Shown here one piece after another: positions 20,234 to 29,354 of a stretch of DNA of 64,000 nt (its first letter is position 1; every line of letters starts with the position of its first letter). The notes beneath the pieces are model-generated. The model saw only the letters and a program-made list of their open reading frames with translations, ran no database searches and was not told where the DNA came from. Made by a program: the position numbers and the translations under genes. The stretch is from Blautia wexlerae (lineage in GTDB: Bacteria; Bacillota; Clostridia; Lachnospirales; Lachnospiraceae), in assembly GCF_013300825.1 (NCBI RefSeq), contig NZ_JAAIMY010000019.1, positions 1 to 64,000 of the forward strand, given 5' to 3'.

Positions 20234-21142
20234 TCAATTATCTAATTTAATGTTTGCAAAAAGTGCGCCAAGAGATGTGGAAGCCTCTTCCTTTGAATCC
20301 GGAAGCTCGATCACTTCCTCCTCAATTTCCTTAGCCATCATATCTGTTGCCTCTTTGATGCTCAGACTTAATTTTCCATCTTTGACAGCAGTTACTTTTA
20401 CCTTTACTTTATCTCCAACTGTCAGAACTTCTGACGGTTTCTTAATTCTCTTCTCACAGATCTGTGAAATATGAACCAGACCTGACAGACCATTTCCCAG
20501 ATCTACGAATGCACCATATGGCTGTAAGCTCTCAACAACACCTTCTGTTACAAGTCCGACCTGCACATTGGAGATTTTTGTTTTTCTCTCCTCTTCTGCT
20601 TTTTCTCTTAATATTTCCTTTGCAGAGAGAATTAATCTTCCTTTTTCTTTATCAATATCGAAAACCTGAACCTGAATTGGTTTGTTCAGATATTCGTTTG
20701 TATCCTCCACATAATTCAGGGCAAGCTTTGAAGCAGGAATAAATCCACGTACACCTTCTACATAGGCAATCACACCACCATTTACGATTCCTTTTACCAC
20801 TACATCCACTACTTCTTTTGAATCTTTTAATTCCTTCAGCTTATCCCATGCAAGCATATCTGCCGCTTCTACTCTGGACAGAAGAATATTTCCATTTCCA
20901 TCATCTTTTCTCACAACAGTTGCAGAAACCTCATCTCCCGCATGTACCTGTTCTTTTAATGAGAAGCCCGGTTCTCTGCTATAATCCTCTGCCGGAATAA
21001 TACCTTCTGCATAATATTTAAGATCTACCACAACTTCTTTTTCATCTACACTGATAACAGTTCCTGTAAGAATATCCCCTTCTTCAATTTTCTTAAAAGA
21101 GGCTTCCAGTTCTGTCTCATAATCTTTCATTGATTCAGCCAT
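20234..21142 (-). CDS. rpsA: S1-domain RNA-binding protein (ribosomal S1-like)
   Basis: 302 residues with three S1 RNA-binding domains (about 16-90, 100-180, 195-270), e.g. GDILTGTVISVDEKEVVVDL and GVVESLQPYGAFVDLGNGLS. This is the short Firmicutes version of ribosomal protein S1, half the size of the E. coli protein, and its role in translation is less certain in low-GC Gram-positives. Strong AAGGAG site before the ATG. Divergent from the alarmone synthetase across 242 bp that must contain both promoters. Confidence 0.88.
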   Translation of the reverse strand: MAESMKDYETELEASFKKIEEGDILTGTVISVDEKEVVVDLKYYAEGIIPAEDYSREPGFSLKEQVHAGDEVSATVVRKDDGNGNILLSRVEAADMLAWDKLKELKDSKEVVDVVVKGIVNGGVIAYVEGVRGFIPASKLALNYVEDTNEYLNKPIQVQVFDIDKEKGRLILSAKEILREKAEEERKTKISNVQVGLVTEGVVESLQPYGAFVDLGNGLSGLVHISQICEKRIKKPSEVLTVGDKVKVKVTAVKDGKLSLSIKEATDMMAKEIEEEVIELPDSKEEASTSLGALFANIKLDN

Positions 21143-21384
21143 TATCTGTTTTCTCCTTTATCTGGAATAGATTATATAATGCCAGCTTTTTTCCAACATT
21201 ATAACACAATCCCTTTAATAATGGAAATCTGAATTTTCGTATAGATAGTTTACACAAACGGATATTTATATGTTACAATAATATTATTGTTAACCAACTA
21301 CAACTACAGCAATTCCATAATCATTCCCCTGTAAGATTATGAAAATCAACAGAAAACTGCCTGTATTATGAAAGGATATTACAC

Positions 21385-22041
21385 ATGAATTATGATTCTG
21401 TCCCATTGAAAGATTTTAAAGAACTGAATGACTGGGAGACAGTTATTTTTGTCTATCAGTCTGCCCTTAAACAGGTAGAAACAAAGATTGATATTCTAAA
21501 CGGTGAATTTCAGCACAGACATAAATACAATCCTATCGAACATGTAAAGTCAAGGATTAAAACTCCGGAAAGTATTGTAAAGAAACTAAAACGCCATAGT
21601 TATGAATCCAGTATTGAAAACATGGTACGCTATGTAAATGATATCGCAGGAATCCGCATCAGCTGTTCCTTTACATCTGATATCTATCTGATTGCAGACA
21701 TGATTTCCAAACAAAATGATCTGACAATTCTCGCAAGACGCGATTATATGAAAAATCCTAAGAAAAGCGGTTACCGCAGTTATCATATGCTGGTTACCAC
21801 ACCTGTCTTTCTCTCTGACAGTATCATTGATACCAAAGTAGAGATTCAGATCCGTACAGTTGCACAGGATTTCTGGGCAACTCTGGAACATAAGATGCAT
21901 TATAAATTTGAGGGAGACGGACCTGACTATATCACAAAGGAATTAAGAGAATGTGCCCGATATGTTGCAGAACTGGATACCCGCATGGAAGAACTCAATA
22001 ATGAAATCCAGAAATATGGAAAATCATCGGATAAAAAATGA
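21385..22041 (+). CDS. Small alarmone synthetase ((p)ppGpp synthetase)
   Basis: 218 residues, synthetase domain only, in the RelQ/YjbM-RelP/YwaC class. It transfers pyrophosphate from ATP to GDP or GTP, making (p)ppGpp. Domain motifs: VNDIAGIRISCSF, NPKKSGYRSYHMLV and VEIQIRTVAQDFWATLEHK. There is no hydrolase or TGS/ACT region. A related but distinct gene lies at 58755-59435. It is on the plus strand among minus-strand genes, so it is transcribed toward the origin, against the replication fork. AAAGGA site before the ATG. Confidence 0.92.
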   Translation: MNYDSVPLKDFKELNDWETVIFVYQSALKQVETKIDILNGEFQHRHKYNPIEHVKSRIKTPESIVKKLKRHSYESSIENMVRYVNDIAGIRISCSFTSDIYLIADMISKQNDLTILARRDYMKNPKKSGYRSYHMLVTTPVFLSDSIIDTKVEIQIRTVAQDFWATLEHKMHYKFEGDGPDYITKELRECARYVAELDTRMEELNNEIQKYGKSSDKK

Positions 22042-22064
22042 AAAATCCCCATAAAACGAGGAGT

Positions 22065-22093
22065 GCCCCGGCAGTGGTTTACCGGGGCTATTA
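22065..22093 (+). terminator. Probable terminator after the alarmone synthetase
   Basis: GCCCCGG, loop CAGTGGTTTA, CCGGGGC followed by TATTATTATG. The stem is GC-rich but the T run is poor, so strength is uncertain. The rest of the 22042-22371 gap shows no gene or motif I recognise. Confidence 0.5.
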
Positions 22094-22371
22094 TTATGAA
22101 AAAAATTTATGTGTAATGATAACACATTACAACGTCTTTCGTAGGTTCTTTCGAACTAGCTATATAGTAGCAATTACTTATGAACAAAATATGAACTCAT
22201 GGTTAACTTTTCGTTCATTTGCACAATTATCCTATGATTTTATTATATTTTTTAGGAAATTACCACATATTTTGTTCTCATCATATTTTTTCACCTGTTT
22301 ATCTTGCACACTTTCATAATTTTTAATAACTGTTCTGTCTTTCCACAGCTACTATTTGAAAATGAGCAGGT

Positions 22372-22824
22372 TTAATTAAAGAGACTCTTCGCAAAATCAG
22401 CTAACTTATGCAGAATTCCTTTTACCTCTTCTTTACCAATTCCCATTTCTTCCAATTTATCATATGCCTTCGTCACAGCACTTCTAAGCTGTTCCTCATC
22501 AATATCTGAATCCTTAATCTGCTTAACAATCTTGATGATACGGTTCTCCTCTTCCTCTGAAAGACTAACTCCTATAGTACTCTCTGCAGTCTGGAGCAAA
22601 GATCTGAGCTGATCATCTGAAATATCCTGTTTTGCCGCCTCATTTTTCACATACATAATGATATCAACTACTTTATCAGGATCCGATATAAGAGAGTCAA
22701 TCTCATTATCAGAAATAATCTCCTGTACAGATTCTGAAGTATCTGCAGCCATCGACGGTACTGCCGGTGCTGTACATGTGAGTGCTGCCGCAATAATAAA
22801 TATTCCTGCTTTTTTTATTCTCAT
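22372..22824 (-). CDS. Small secreted helical protein of unknown function
   Basis: 150 residues with a classical signal peptide (MRIKKAGIFIIAAALTCTA, likely cleavage after SMA at about residue 26) and a mature part that is mostly acidic helices. The repeated ISDDQLRSLLQTA / IDEEQLRSAVTKAYDKLEE pattern resembles the helical repeats of DUF1002 proteins, but I cannot confirm the family. A very strong GGAGGT site precedes the ATG. It stands alone between gaps of 330 and 400 bp, so it is probably an independently expressed exported protein. Confidence 0.82.
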   Translation of the reverse strand: MRIKKAGIFIIAAALTCTAPAVPSMAADTSESVQEIISDNEIDSLISDPDKVVDIIMYVKNEAAKQDISDDQLRSLLQTAESTIGVSLSEEEENRIIKIVKQIKDSDIDEEQLRSAVTKAYDKLEEMGIGKEEVKGILHKLADFAKSLFN

Positions 22825-23171
22825 AATTTAATTACCTCCATACTTCTTACAATCAATAACAAATCTCTGTCGTTTCTCTGTCAGCAGATCACTGACAGTT
22901 AGCAATCATTTTCATTTACCGGCTCATTATATCAGAAATCCTATACCTTTTGTAAAATAAATATCACACTTTCTGCCTTCATAAATCCTTCGACATTTGT
23001 TCAAATTTTTTTCACAACTTAAACACGATTCTCTCATAATTGCAGGATATACTAAGGTCATAAAAATAATAAAGCCAACATTATTTTTATAAAATTTCTT
23101 TTTCATATGTTGATTGCCAGAGACGGCAATTAACTCTCCTTCCTTTTAAAAAATAAATTTGAACGTAATAT
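22825..23171. other. Gene-free gap
   Basis: AT-rich sequence with no supported ORF. It should carry the promoter of the secreted-protein gene on the minus strand. A small inverted repeat (ATTGCC ... GGCAAT, near 23115-23131) is the only structure noticed. Confidence 0.4.
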
Positions 23172-23205
23172 AAAAAGCATCCGCTTAGCCACCGGATGCT
23201 TTTTA
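23172..23205 (-). terminator. Intrinsic terminator after rsmA
   Basis: AAAAAGCATCCG, loop CTTAGCCAC, CGGATGCTTTTT: a 12-pair stem with T runs on both strands, 20 bp after the rsmA stop. Confidence 0.9.
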
Positions 23206-23225
23206 TATTTATCTGATATGACATT

Positions 23226-24098
23226 TTATGAGATCTTTAGAAACGCATTTGCCAATTGTGCAAACTGCTCCAGTGTCAATGCTTCTCCTCTGACATTCAG
23301 AGAGAACCCACACATCTCCAGCGCTTTCTCAATCTGTTCTTTAGAAAATGGAAACTCCGGTGAATTCTTCAGACCATTTACCAGCGTTTTCCTTCTCTGG
23401 TTAAAAGATGCTCTGATAATACGAAACATCAGCTTCTCATCCTTTACCTCAACCGGCGGTTTTTCATATCGTTCCAGTCTGATCACCGCACTTCCCACTT
23501 TGGGTCTTGGCATAAAACAGTTCGGAGGGACATTTGCCACAATCTGTGGTTTCGCATAATACTGCACTGCCAGTGAAAGCGCCCCGTAATCTTTTGTTCC
23601 GGGTCCTACCTGCATTCTGTCTGCAACTTCCTTTTGTACCATAATGGTAATCGAATCAACAGGCACCTGATTCTCAAACAATCCCATAATAATCGGGGTA
23701 GTAATGTAATACGGCAGATTGGCAACGACCTTGATCGGACGTCCCTGATTTTTTTCCAGTGCAAGCTGGCGGATATCTACTTTAAGGATGTCATTATTGA
23801 TAACAGTTACATTATCCCACTCTTTCAGGGTATCTGCCAGAATGGGAAGCAACGTTTTATCAATCTCAACTGCTGCCACTTCTCTCGCCGCTTCAGCCAG
23901 ATACTGTGTCATGGTTCCGATTCCCGGTCCAATCTCCAATACAAAATCATCTTTTGTGATCTGAGCAGAATCTATAATCTTATCCAGAACATGCGTATCG
24001 ATCAGAAAGTTCTGACCAAACCTTTTCTGGAATGCAAAATTATACTTCTGAAGCACTTCTATGGTATACTTTGGATCTCCTAGATACGGTCTGGGCAT
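23226..24098 (-). CDS. rsmA: 16S rRNA dimethyladenosine transferase (KsgA)
   Basis: 290 residues. It dimethylates A1518 and A1519 in helix 45 of 16S rRNA during late 30S assembly. Motifs: FGQNFLID (about 33), the SAM loop VLEIGPGIGTMT, and the catalytic VANLPYYITTPI (about 127-138); the C-terminal helical domain has FNQRRKTLVNGL. It lies 29 bp after the large TPR-ATPase gene with an AAGGAG site and is followed by a strong terminator. Loss of KsgA gives kasugamycin resistance in other bacteria. Confidence 0.97.
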   Translation of the reverse strand: MPRPYLGDPKYTIEVLQKYNFAFQKRFGQNFLIDTHVLDKIIDSAQITKDDFVLEIGPGIGTMTQYLAEAAREVAAVEIDKTLLPILADTLKEWDNVTVINNDILKVDIRQLALEKNQGRPIKVVANLPYYITTPIIMGLFENQVPVDSITIMVQKEVADRMQVGPGTKDYGALSLAVQYYAKPQIVANVPPNCFMPRPKVGSAVIRLERYEKPPVEVKDEKLMFRIIRASFNQRRKTLVNGLKNSPEFPFSKEQIEKALEMCGFSLNVRGEALTLEQFAQLANAFLKIS

Positions 24099-24127
24099 AA
24101 TCTTTACTCCTTCTTTTCCTGTATGTA

Positions 24128-26572
24128 TTATTTGGTAAAATCTTTTTCGTACAGCACAATATAGCCGTCTCTGTCTATACGTTTCTTGGATATATTTCGC
24201 TTAAACTTGCGAATTCCTCCCTGCGACTTCGCAATTGCTGCATCTATCATTTCTTTTACAGCACCGATGTTCATTGGTAAATCTTCTTTCTGATTAATTC
24301 CGATCAAATTGTATAATGCAAGCATTCCCATCTGATCTATAATATAACCATTTTCTTTCGTATAAATCCTTGCAAAATTAACAAGTTCATCATTTGTAAA
24401 TACCGGAATATTAATCATCGAAGTAAACTTTTTAGCAAATTTCGGGTATCTGGCAATGAACTTACGCATACCAATCTTTTCATCTTCTACGATTACAGTC
24501 AATCCGTCCGTATTTACTTCCATTGCCTTATCAAGCATCTCAACAGTTTCCTGAGTCAGCTGATTGGCATTCTCAATCACCAGAAAACCTCCTGCCAGTT
24601 TTGCAAAAATTTTATAAATATTTTTACCATTTATCTGCTCTGCAAAAACATAAGCAACCTTGGATGCTTCCAGATTTAATTCTTTGCATATTGCCGGAAT
24701 CAGACCGGAAATCAATCTTGTCTTTCCGCATTCTTTTCCACCCATAACAATGATATTTCCTGTTTTGGATGTCTTGTCTGCTGCCGCCATCTGCACATCA
24801 CATAATGTATCAACCAACTGTTCCTTCATACCTGGAACTTTCACAAAATATGTAAACAATTGTTTCTCATCATCAGTCAGTTCTTTTTCCCTTGGTACAA
24901 GATTTCTTGGATCTGTCTCATCTTTTGACTGAATAGATTCAATAAAACGCTCCAGCTCTTCTTCTTCAGATAAAGGTTCTTCATTTTCCGCTTCAGGTGC
25001 GGAAACTAATTCCTCAGTATCTAAATCTGAATCCTCAATATCTTCCAGATTCAGATCAGCATTGTCCACGGGTCCATGCAAAAATTCTGCTTCCGCTCTT
25101 CTGAGATCTTCTTCTGTAACTTCCTCTTCTTCCTGCAATACAGGCTCCCCGGTTTCTACATAATCCTCTACTGTCGGAGTTTCATCTGGCTCGGATTCCT
25201 CAATTATATTTTCGCTGAGAAAATCAGGTTCTTCCAGTTCATTGGATTTATCAGAATTTTGCAGTGCTTCTCCTTGGGTTTCTTCTTCTGTTTCCTCTTT
25301 CGGTATCTCAATTCCCTGAGCATTTGCTGCCGCCAGAATTGTATCTTCCAGATTAAAGTCTATACTGGCAGAAGCAAAAGAACCTGCAACATCTTCTACC
25401 TTTGGTGCCTTACTTAATTCCATATTTTTCATAGAATCAGGAATATTTAATTCAGGCATCTTTATTGTCGCACCAAAATCTACAGGATTCTCTTTCTCCT
25501 GAGCCTTTTCTGAATTATTTTCAGCCGGAACAGCTACAGGTGCCTCTCCTGGTTTCTCTGGCTCAGCTTCCAGCTCCGGAACATTTTCCGGCTCTTTCTC
25601 TGAAACATCACTTTTTATGATTTCTTCCGGAATCTCATCCTCTTTGGTAATTCCGGCTCCATCGATCATATCCACTGATTCCTCTGTGAAATTCTCCCTC
25701 TCCAAAGACTTTCCACCAAAAATATCCTTAATGTTCTTGGAAATCTGAGCTTGCATACTCGCCATATCAATTGGTTTCGCCGGAGCTTTTTCTTCTGATT
25801 CTTCCATTACTTCGATTTTCTGAATTTCTTCAGTCTGCTCTTTACTATCTCCGGACTCTTTTACAGTTTCATCTTCCTGCTGTTCAGATTCACTTTCTGT
25901 TTCCTGTTTTTTAAGCTCCTTTGCCTGTTCTGGTGTAATAAGTTTCGGAATAAACTGTTTCTCATATTTTGCTTTCTCTGCGCCTGTCAGTTCTCCCATT
26001 CTCATCTTAAGGTCATAGGATTTCATTACATACTTTCCTTCGCTGAACCATAAAATGATTTCATTACACAAATCCAGACATTTCTGTTTCTCTCCTGCTT
26101 TATAATATAAAGCAGCCAGCTCATAAGACCATTTCTCTGTAAATTCCTGCTCTTTATATTCTTCCAGAATTCTGATCTGTTCATTCAGTGATGCATTCTT
26201 CGCTTTTGCAATCTTATACTGCAGAATATACTGGGTATTGTCATTAGAAGCCACCTGTCTGTATTCTTCAAAAAAATCTTCTGCTTCACTGATATCATCC
26301 ATTCTCAGAGAAATTTCAATCAGACGATAAAGAATATTTTTTCCAACAGATGCTTTATGATATGCAAGAAGGAAAATCTCCTTACTGTCTTCATATCTTC
26401 CATTTGCTGCATATATTTCACCAACAACACATAAAGTACGGACATTTTTGACACGTCTCCAGTCAATACTGTCAACAATACTCATAGCCCCTTTATAGTC
26501 TTTATCCTGAACCAGCTTATTGATTTCTTCCAGTTTTATCCGAAATTCTTCTTTGTCCAATGTATTCACCAA
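24128..26572 (-). CDS. Large TPR-acidic linker-ATPase protein, function unknown
   Basis: About 814 residues in three parts: an N-terminal TPR-like helical domain (about 1-200), a long acidic, low-complexity linker (about 215-545, rich in E, P and S), and a C-terminal P-loop ATPase domain (about 560-814). Walker A is GGKECGKT (611-618); the Walker B position reads GGFLVIEN, lacking the usual Asp-Glu. The later FTNDELVNFARIYTKENGY resembles the AAA+ lid of CbbX/SpoVK-like proteins. No signal peptide. All nearby start codons are non-ATG (TTG 26572, GTG 26569, TTG 26560); the start is uncertain by a few codons. It sits between recF and rsmA. I do not know its role. Confidence 0.85.
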   Translation of the reverse strand: MVNTLDKEEFRIKLEEINKLVQDKDYKGAMSIVDSIDWRRVKNVRTLCVVGEIYAANGRYEDSKEIFLLAYHKASVGKNILYRLIEISLRMDDISEAEDFFEEYRQVASNDNTQYILQYKIAKAKNASLNEQIRILEEYKEQEFTEKWSYELAALYYKAGEKQKCLDLCNEIILWFSEGKYVMKSYDLKMRMGELTGAEKAKYEKQFIPKLITPEQAKELKKQETESESEQQEDETVKESGDSKEQTEEIQKIEVMEESEEKAPAKPIDMASMQAQISKNIKDIFGGKSLERENFTEESVDMIDGAGITKEDEIPEEIIKSDVSEKEPENVPELEAEPEKPGEAPVAVPAENNSEKAQEKENPVDFGATIKMPELNIPDSMKNMELSKAPKVEDVAGSFASASIDFNLEDTILAAANAQGIEIPKEETEEETQGEALQNSDKSNELEEPDFLSENIIEESEPDETPTVEDYVETGEPVLQEEEEVTEEDLRRAEAEFLHGPVDNADLNLEDIEDSDLDTEELVSAPEAENEEPLSEEEELERFIESIQSKDETDPRNLVPREKELTDDEKQLFTYFVKVPGMKEQLVDTLCDVQMAAADKTSKTGNIIVMGGKECGKTRLISGLIPAICKELNLEASKVAYVFAEQINGKNIYKIFAKLAGGFLVIENANQLTQETVEMLDKAMEVNTDGLTVIVEDEKIGMRKFIARYPKFAKKFTSMINIPVFTNDELVNFARIYTKENGYIIDQMGMLALYNLIGINQKEDLPMNIGAVKEMIDAAIAKSQGGIRKFKRNISKKRIDRDGYIVLYEKDFTK

Positions 26573-26647
26573 CTTTCCATAATTAGATTCAGTGTATCAT
26601 AAGCCTATATCCTTGTCAAAATAATCATGAATCATTCCCATTTAATT

Positions 26648-27733
26648 TTATGCAGACTGTGATACTGTTCCCTGAACTACCTGAAATACCTTATTTATCT
26701 GAAACTGATGACTGATAAAATCATCCAACCCTGTACACGTGATCAGGGTCTGAATATCCCTGATACTGTCCAGAAGATAATTCTGCCTGCTGCTGTCCAG
26801 CTCTGACAGAACATCATCAAGAAGCAGAATCGGTGTATCCTTTATTTTTCTCTTTACTATATATATTTCTGACAATTTAAGTGAAAGAGCAGCCGTCCTC
26901 TGCTGTCCCTGAGAACCGTATTTCCTGATGTCTACCCCATTAGCCATGACACACATGTCATCCCTGTGCGGACCTTCAGATGTCAGTCTCATCCTCATAT
27001 CCTTTTCCCTGTTTGCGTGAATGACACTTTCCAGTTTCCCGGCTGTACAGTCCGGCTCATAAACAATTTCCAGTTCTTCCAGTCCTCCTGTCAGATTGGC
27101 ATGTATCTTTCGAACAGTTTCGTTCAGTTCTTGAATAAATTCACTGCGCTTATCAATAATCTTCTGTCCATATTCAGCCATCTGCATATCCCAGATATCC
27201 AATGTCTCTTTCAGTGATGGCTGAACACAGATATCCTTCAGTAATTTATTTCTCTGATTTACAATATGGTTATATGAAGCCAGATTCGTGAGATATATCT
27301 TATCTAACTGGCACAGTTCCAGATCAAGAAATCTCCTTCTCTCCCCCGGACCGTTTTTGATAATATTCAGATCTTCAGGAGAAAAAAATACCAGATTAAC
27401 CACTCCGAAAAGCTCACTGGCCTTCCGTATAGGAAGACCATTGATTGCCACACCTTTTGCTTTATTCTTTTTAAGATGCATATCGATTCTGTAAGAAAGC
27501 TCATCTCTCTTCACCATCATTCTGATATGGGACTCATCTTTTCCAAATTGAATCATATCCTTATCTCTGCTTCCCTTATGTGATTTTGTAGTTCCGCAAA
27601 GATAAAGCGCCTCCAGGATATTTGTCTTTCCCTGAGCATTATTCCCGTAAAATATATTTGTCCCCTGTGCCAGATCAAGTTCCAGAGAATCATAATTTCT
27701 GAAATTTTTTAACTGAACAGATTCAATATACAT
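26648..27733 (-). CDS. recF: DNA replication and repair protein RecF
   Basis: 361 residues, normal length. SMC-like ABC ATPase that helps load RecA at gaps with RecO and RecR. Walker A GNNAQGKTNILEALYL (about 30-45), the signature region SQGQQRTAALSLKL (about 270-284) and Walker B ILLLDDVLSELD (about 300-312) are intact. It is in the conserved dnaA-dnaN-yaaA-recF order, 4 bp after yaaA. Confidence 0.97.
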   Translation of the reverse strand: MYIESVQLKNFRNYDSLELDLAQGTNIFYGNNAQGKTNILEALYLCGTTKSHKGSRDKDMIQFGKDESHIRMMVKRDELSYRIDMHLKKNKAKGVAINGLPIRKASELFGVVNLVFFSPEDLNIIKNGPGERRRFLDLELCQLDKIYLTNLASYNHIVNQRNKLLKDICVQPSLKETLDIWDMQMAEYGQKIIDKRSEFIQELNETVRKIHANLTGGLEELEIVYEPDCTAGKLESVIHANREKDMRMRLTSEGPHRDDMCVMANGVDIRKYGSQGQQRTAALSLKLSEIYIVKRKIKDTPILLLDDVLSELDSSRQNYLLDSIRDIQTLITCTGLDDFISHQFQINKVFQVVQGTVSQSA

Positions 27734-27737
27734 TTAT

Positions 27738-27953
27738 TCACCTGATTACTTTTATTTCTTTTCCATCATAAGAAACGATGTCACCTTCGTAAACCTTTCG
27801 GCCACGACGTTCATCTACTTCCCCGTTTACTTTTACCAGTCCGTCAGTGATCACATATTTCGCTTCAACCCCGTCCTGAACCATATCTGCAAGTTTCAGT
27901 AACTGCCCCAGTTTTATAAATTCATCTCTGATTTTAATTTCTTCCATTTTCAT
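27738..27953 (-). CDS. yaaA: S4-domain RNA-binding protein YaaA
   Basis: 71 residues forming a single S4 domain (IKLGQLLKLADMVQDGVEAK, VNGEVDERRGRKV). B. subtilis YaaA (RlbA) has the same place between dnaN and recF and is linked to ribosome assembly. The start may be the first ATG or the ATG two codons later, which has better spacing from GGGAGT. Confidence 0.92.
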   Translation of the reverse strand: MKMEEIKIRDEFIKLGQLLKLADMVQDGVEAKYVITDGLVKVNGEVDERRGRKVYEGDIVSYDGKEIKVIR

Positions 27954-27960
27954 TTACTCC

Positions 27961-29076
27961 CTATCTCGCCTGATTCTGGTTGATATTTACAGGCAGAATC
28001 AAATATGTGTAATTTTCCTCGTCATCCCTGATAAAACATGGTGCTTTTGGATTTACGAGGTAGATACTGATTGTTTCATCATCGATTACTTTGAGTGCAT
28101 CGATCAGAAATCTTGGATTAAAGCCAATAAGGATATCTTTGCCCTCTTTATCAATATCAATATTTTCATTCATGGAACCCATTGCGGAATCAATACGTAA
28201 TTCCATAGAATTATCTGTAATTTCAATAATGATTGGTTTCTTTTCTCCCTCTCTTACCAACAGAGTGGCTCTGTCGATACAGTCCAGAAATTCTTTTTTA
28301 TTAATTTTAATTTTGGTTTCGTAATCGCTGGAAAGCATCTGATCAATACGGAAATATTCTCCGTCGATTAATCTGGAAACAACAATAGTCTGGTCAAACT
28401 CAAATAAAATATGATTTTTTGAGAAATAAATATTTACAATATCGTCAATTTCACCGGACAAAATCTTACTGATCTCATTAAGTGTTTTGCCAGGTACTAC
28501 CACTTTGCGGTCATCATAATCTTTTTTCAGTTCCATACGTCTGATTGCGATACGATGTCCGTCAAGAGATACTATTTTCAGGTGGTTATTTTTGATTTCA
28601 AAAAGTTCACCTGTCATTAATTTATTGGTTTCATTGGATGCAATTGAGAAAATAGTCTGTCTAATCATCTCTTTTAATGTGAATTGTGAGATAGTGATAC
28701 TTTCTTCTTTTTCAATTATTGGGAGATACGCAAAATCTTCTCCTGATTTACCTGGAATTGTGAATTTCGCTTTTTCACAGGTAATGGTGGCAGTAAGTTT
28801 TTCATCTGTTTTAATAGTTACCGTATTATCTGGCAGTCGACGAATGATTTCATAGAAGATTTTTGCATCCAGTGCAATGATTCCTTTTTCTTCAATATTT
28901 CCATCAACAATTGTTTCAATACCAAGTTCCATATCGTTGGTAGTAAATTTAATCTGGTTTGTTGTGGCATCAATTAAGATGCATTCCAGAATTGGCATTG
29001 TTGTTTTAGAAGGAACTGCTTTCAGTGAGATGTTTACACTTTTGAGTAGATTATTTTTTTGGCAGATAATTTTCAT
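27961..29076 (-). CDS. dnaN: DNA polymerase III beta subunit (sliding clamp)
   Basis: 371 residues in three similar clamp domains; as a dimer it encircles DNA and tethers the polymerase. Recognisable stretches are VSLKAVPSKTTMPILECILI (domain I), DGHRIAIRRMEL and LPVNINQ at the C-terminus. It follows dnaA across 278 bp that contain DnaA boxes, one of them right at its 5' edge (29079-29087), which hints at DnaA control. Confidence 0.98.
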   Translation of the reverse strand: MKIICQKNNLLKSVNISLKAVPSKTTMPILECILIDATTNQIKFTTNDMELGIETIVDGNIEEKGIIALDAKIFYEIIRRLPDNTVTIKTDEKLTATITCEKAKFTIPGKSGEDFAYLPIIEKEESITISQFTLKEMIRQTIFSIASNETNKLMTGELFEIKNNHLKIVSLDGHRIAIRRMELKKDYDDRKVVVPGKTLNEISKILSGEIDDIVNIYFSKNHILFEFDQTIVVSRLIDGEYFRIDQMLSSDYETKIKINKKEFLDCIDRATLLVREGEKKPIIIEITDNSMELRIDSAMGSMNENIDIDKEGKDILIGFNPRFLIDALKVIDDETISIYLVNPKAPCFIRDDEENYTYLILPVNINQNQAR

Positions 29077-29354
29077 AATGTGTATAACTTCCTTTCCTGG
29101 GTGATGTGGTTTTTTATAGATAAATATATAAAAGAAGTTCGTCGTCGCCGCCGTAGGGGATGTGAATATGTGAAAAACTCCATTGGAGGCTTATTTTTCA
29201 AGGGTTTCGGATATGGATAACTTCGTGTAAAGGTGTGCTTAAAGTATGTGAATAACTTGTGTATAACTGAAGTGCTCAAAAAGCGGCAGAAAGTTATACA
29301 CAGTTATTCACATACTATCAACATCTTATACACATGTTATACAGTCAGTTATCC
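29077..29354. other. dnaN-dnaA intergenic origin segment with DnaA boxes
   Basis: Six matches to the DnaA-box consensus TTWTNCACA: minus-oriented at 29079-29087, 29247-29255, 29258-29266, and plus-oriented at 29294-29302, 29304-29312, 29326-29334. The inner five are arranged as two facing groups around about 29280. In B. subtilis a similar dnaA-dnaN cluster is part of the bipartite origin. It must also hold any dnaN promoter. Confidence 0.85.

Noticed and set aside
29073-29279. Minus-strand 68-codon frame in the dnaN-dnaA gap
   Set aside because: It overlaps DnaA boxes, has low-complexity translation and no family resemblance.
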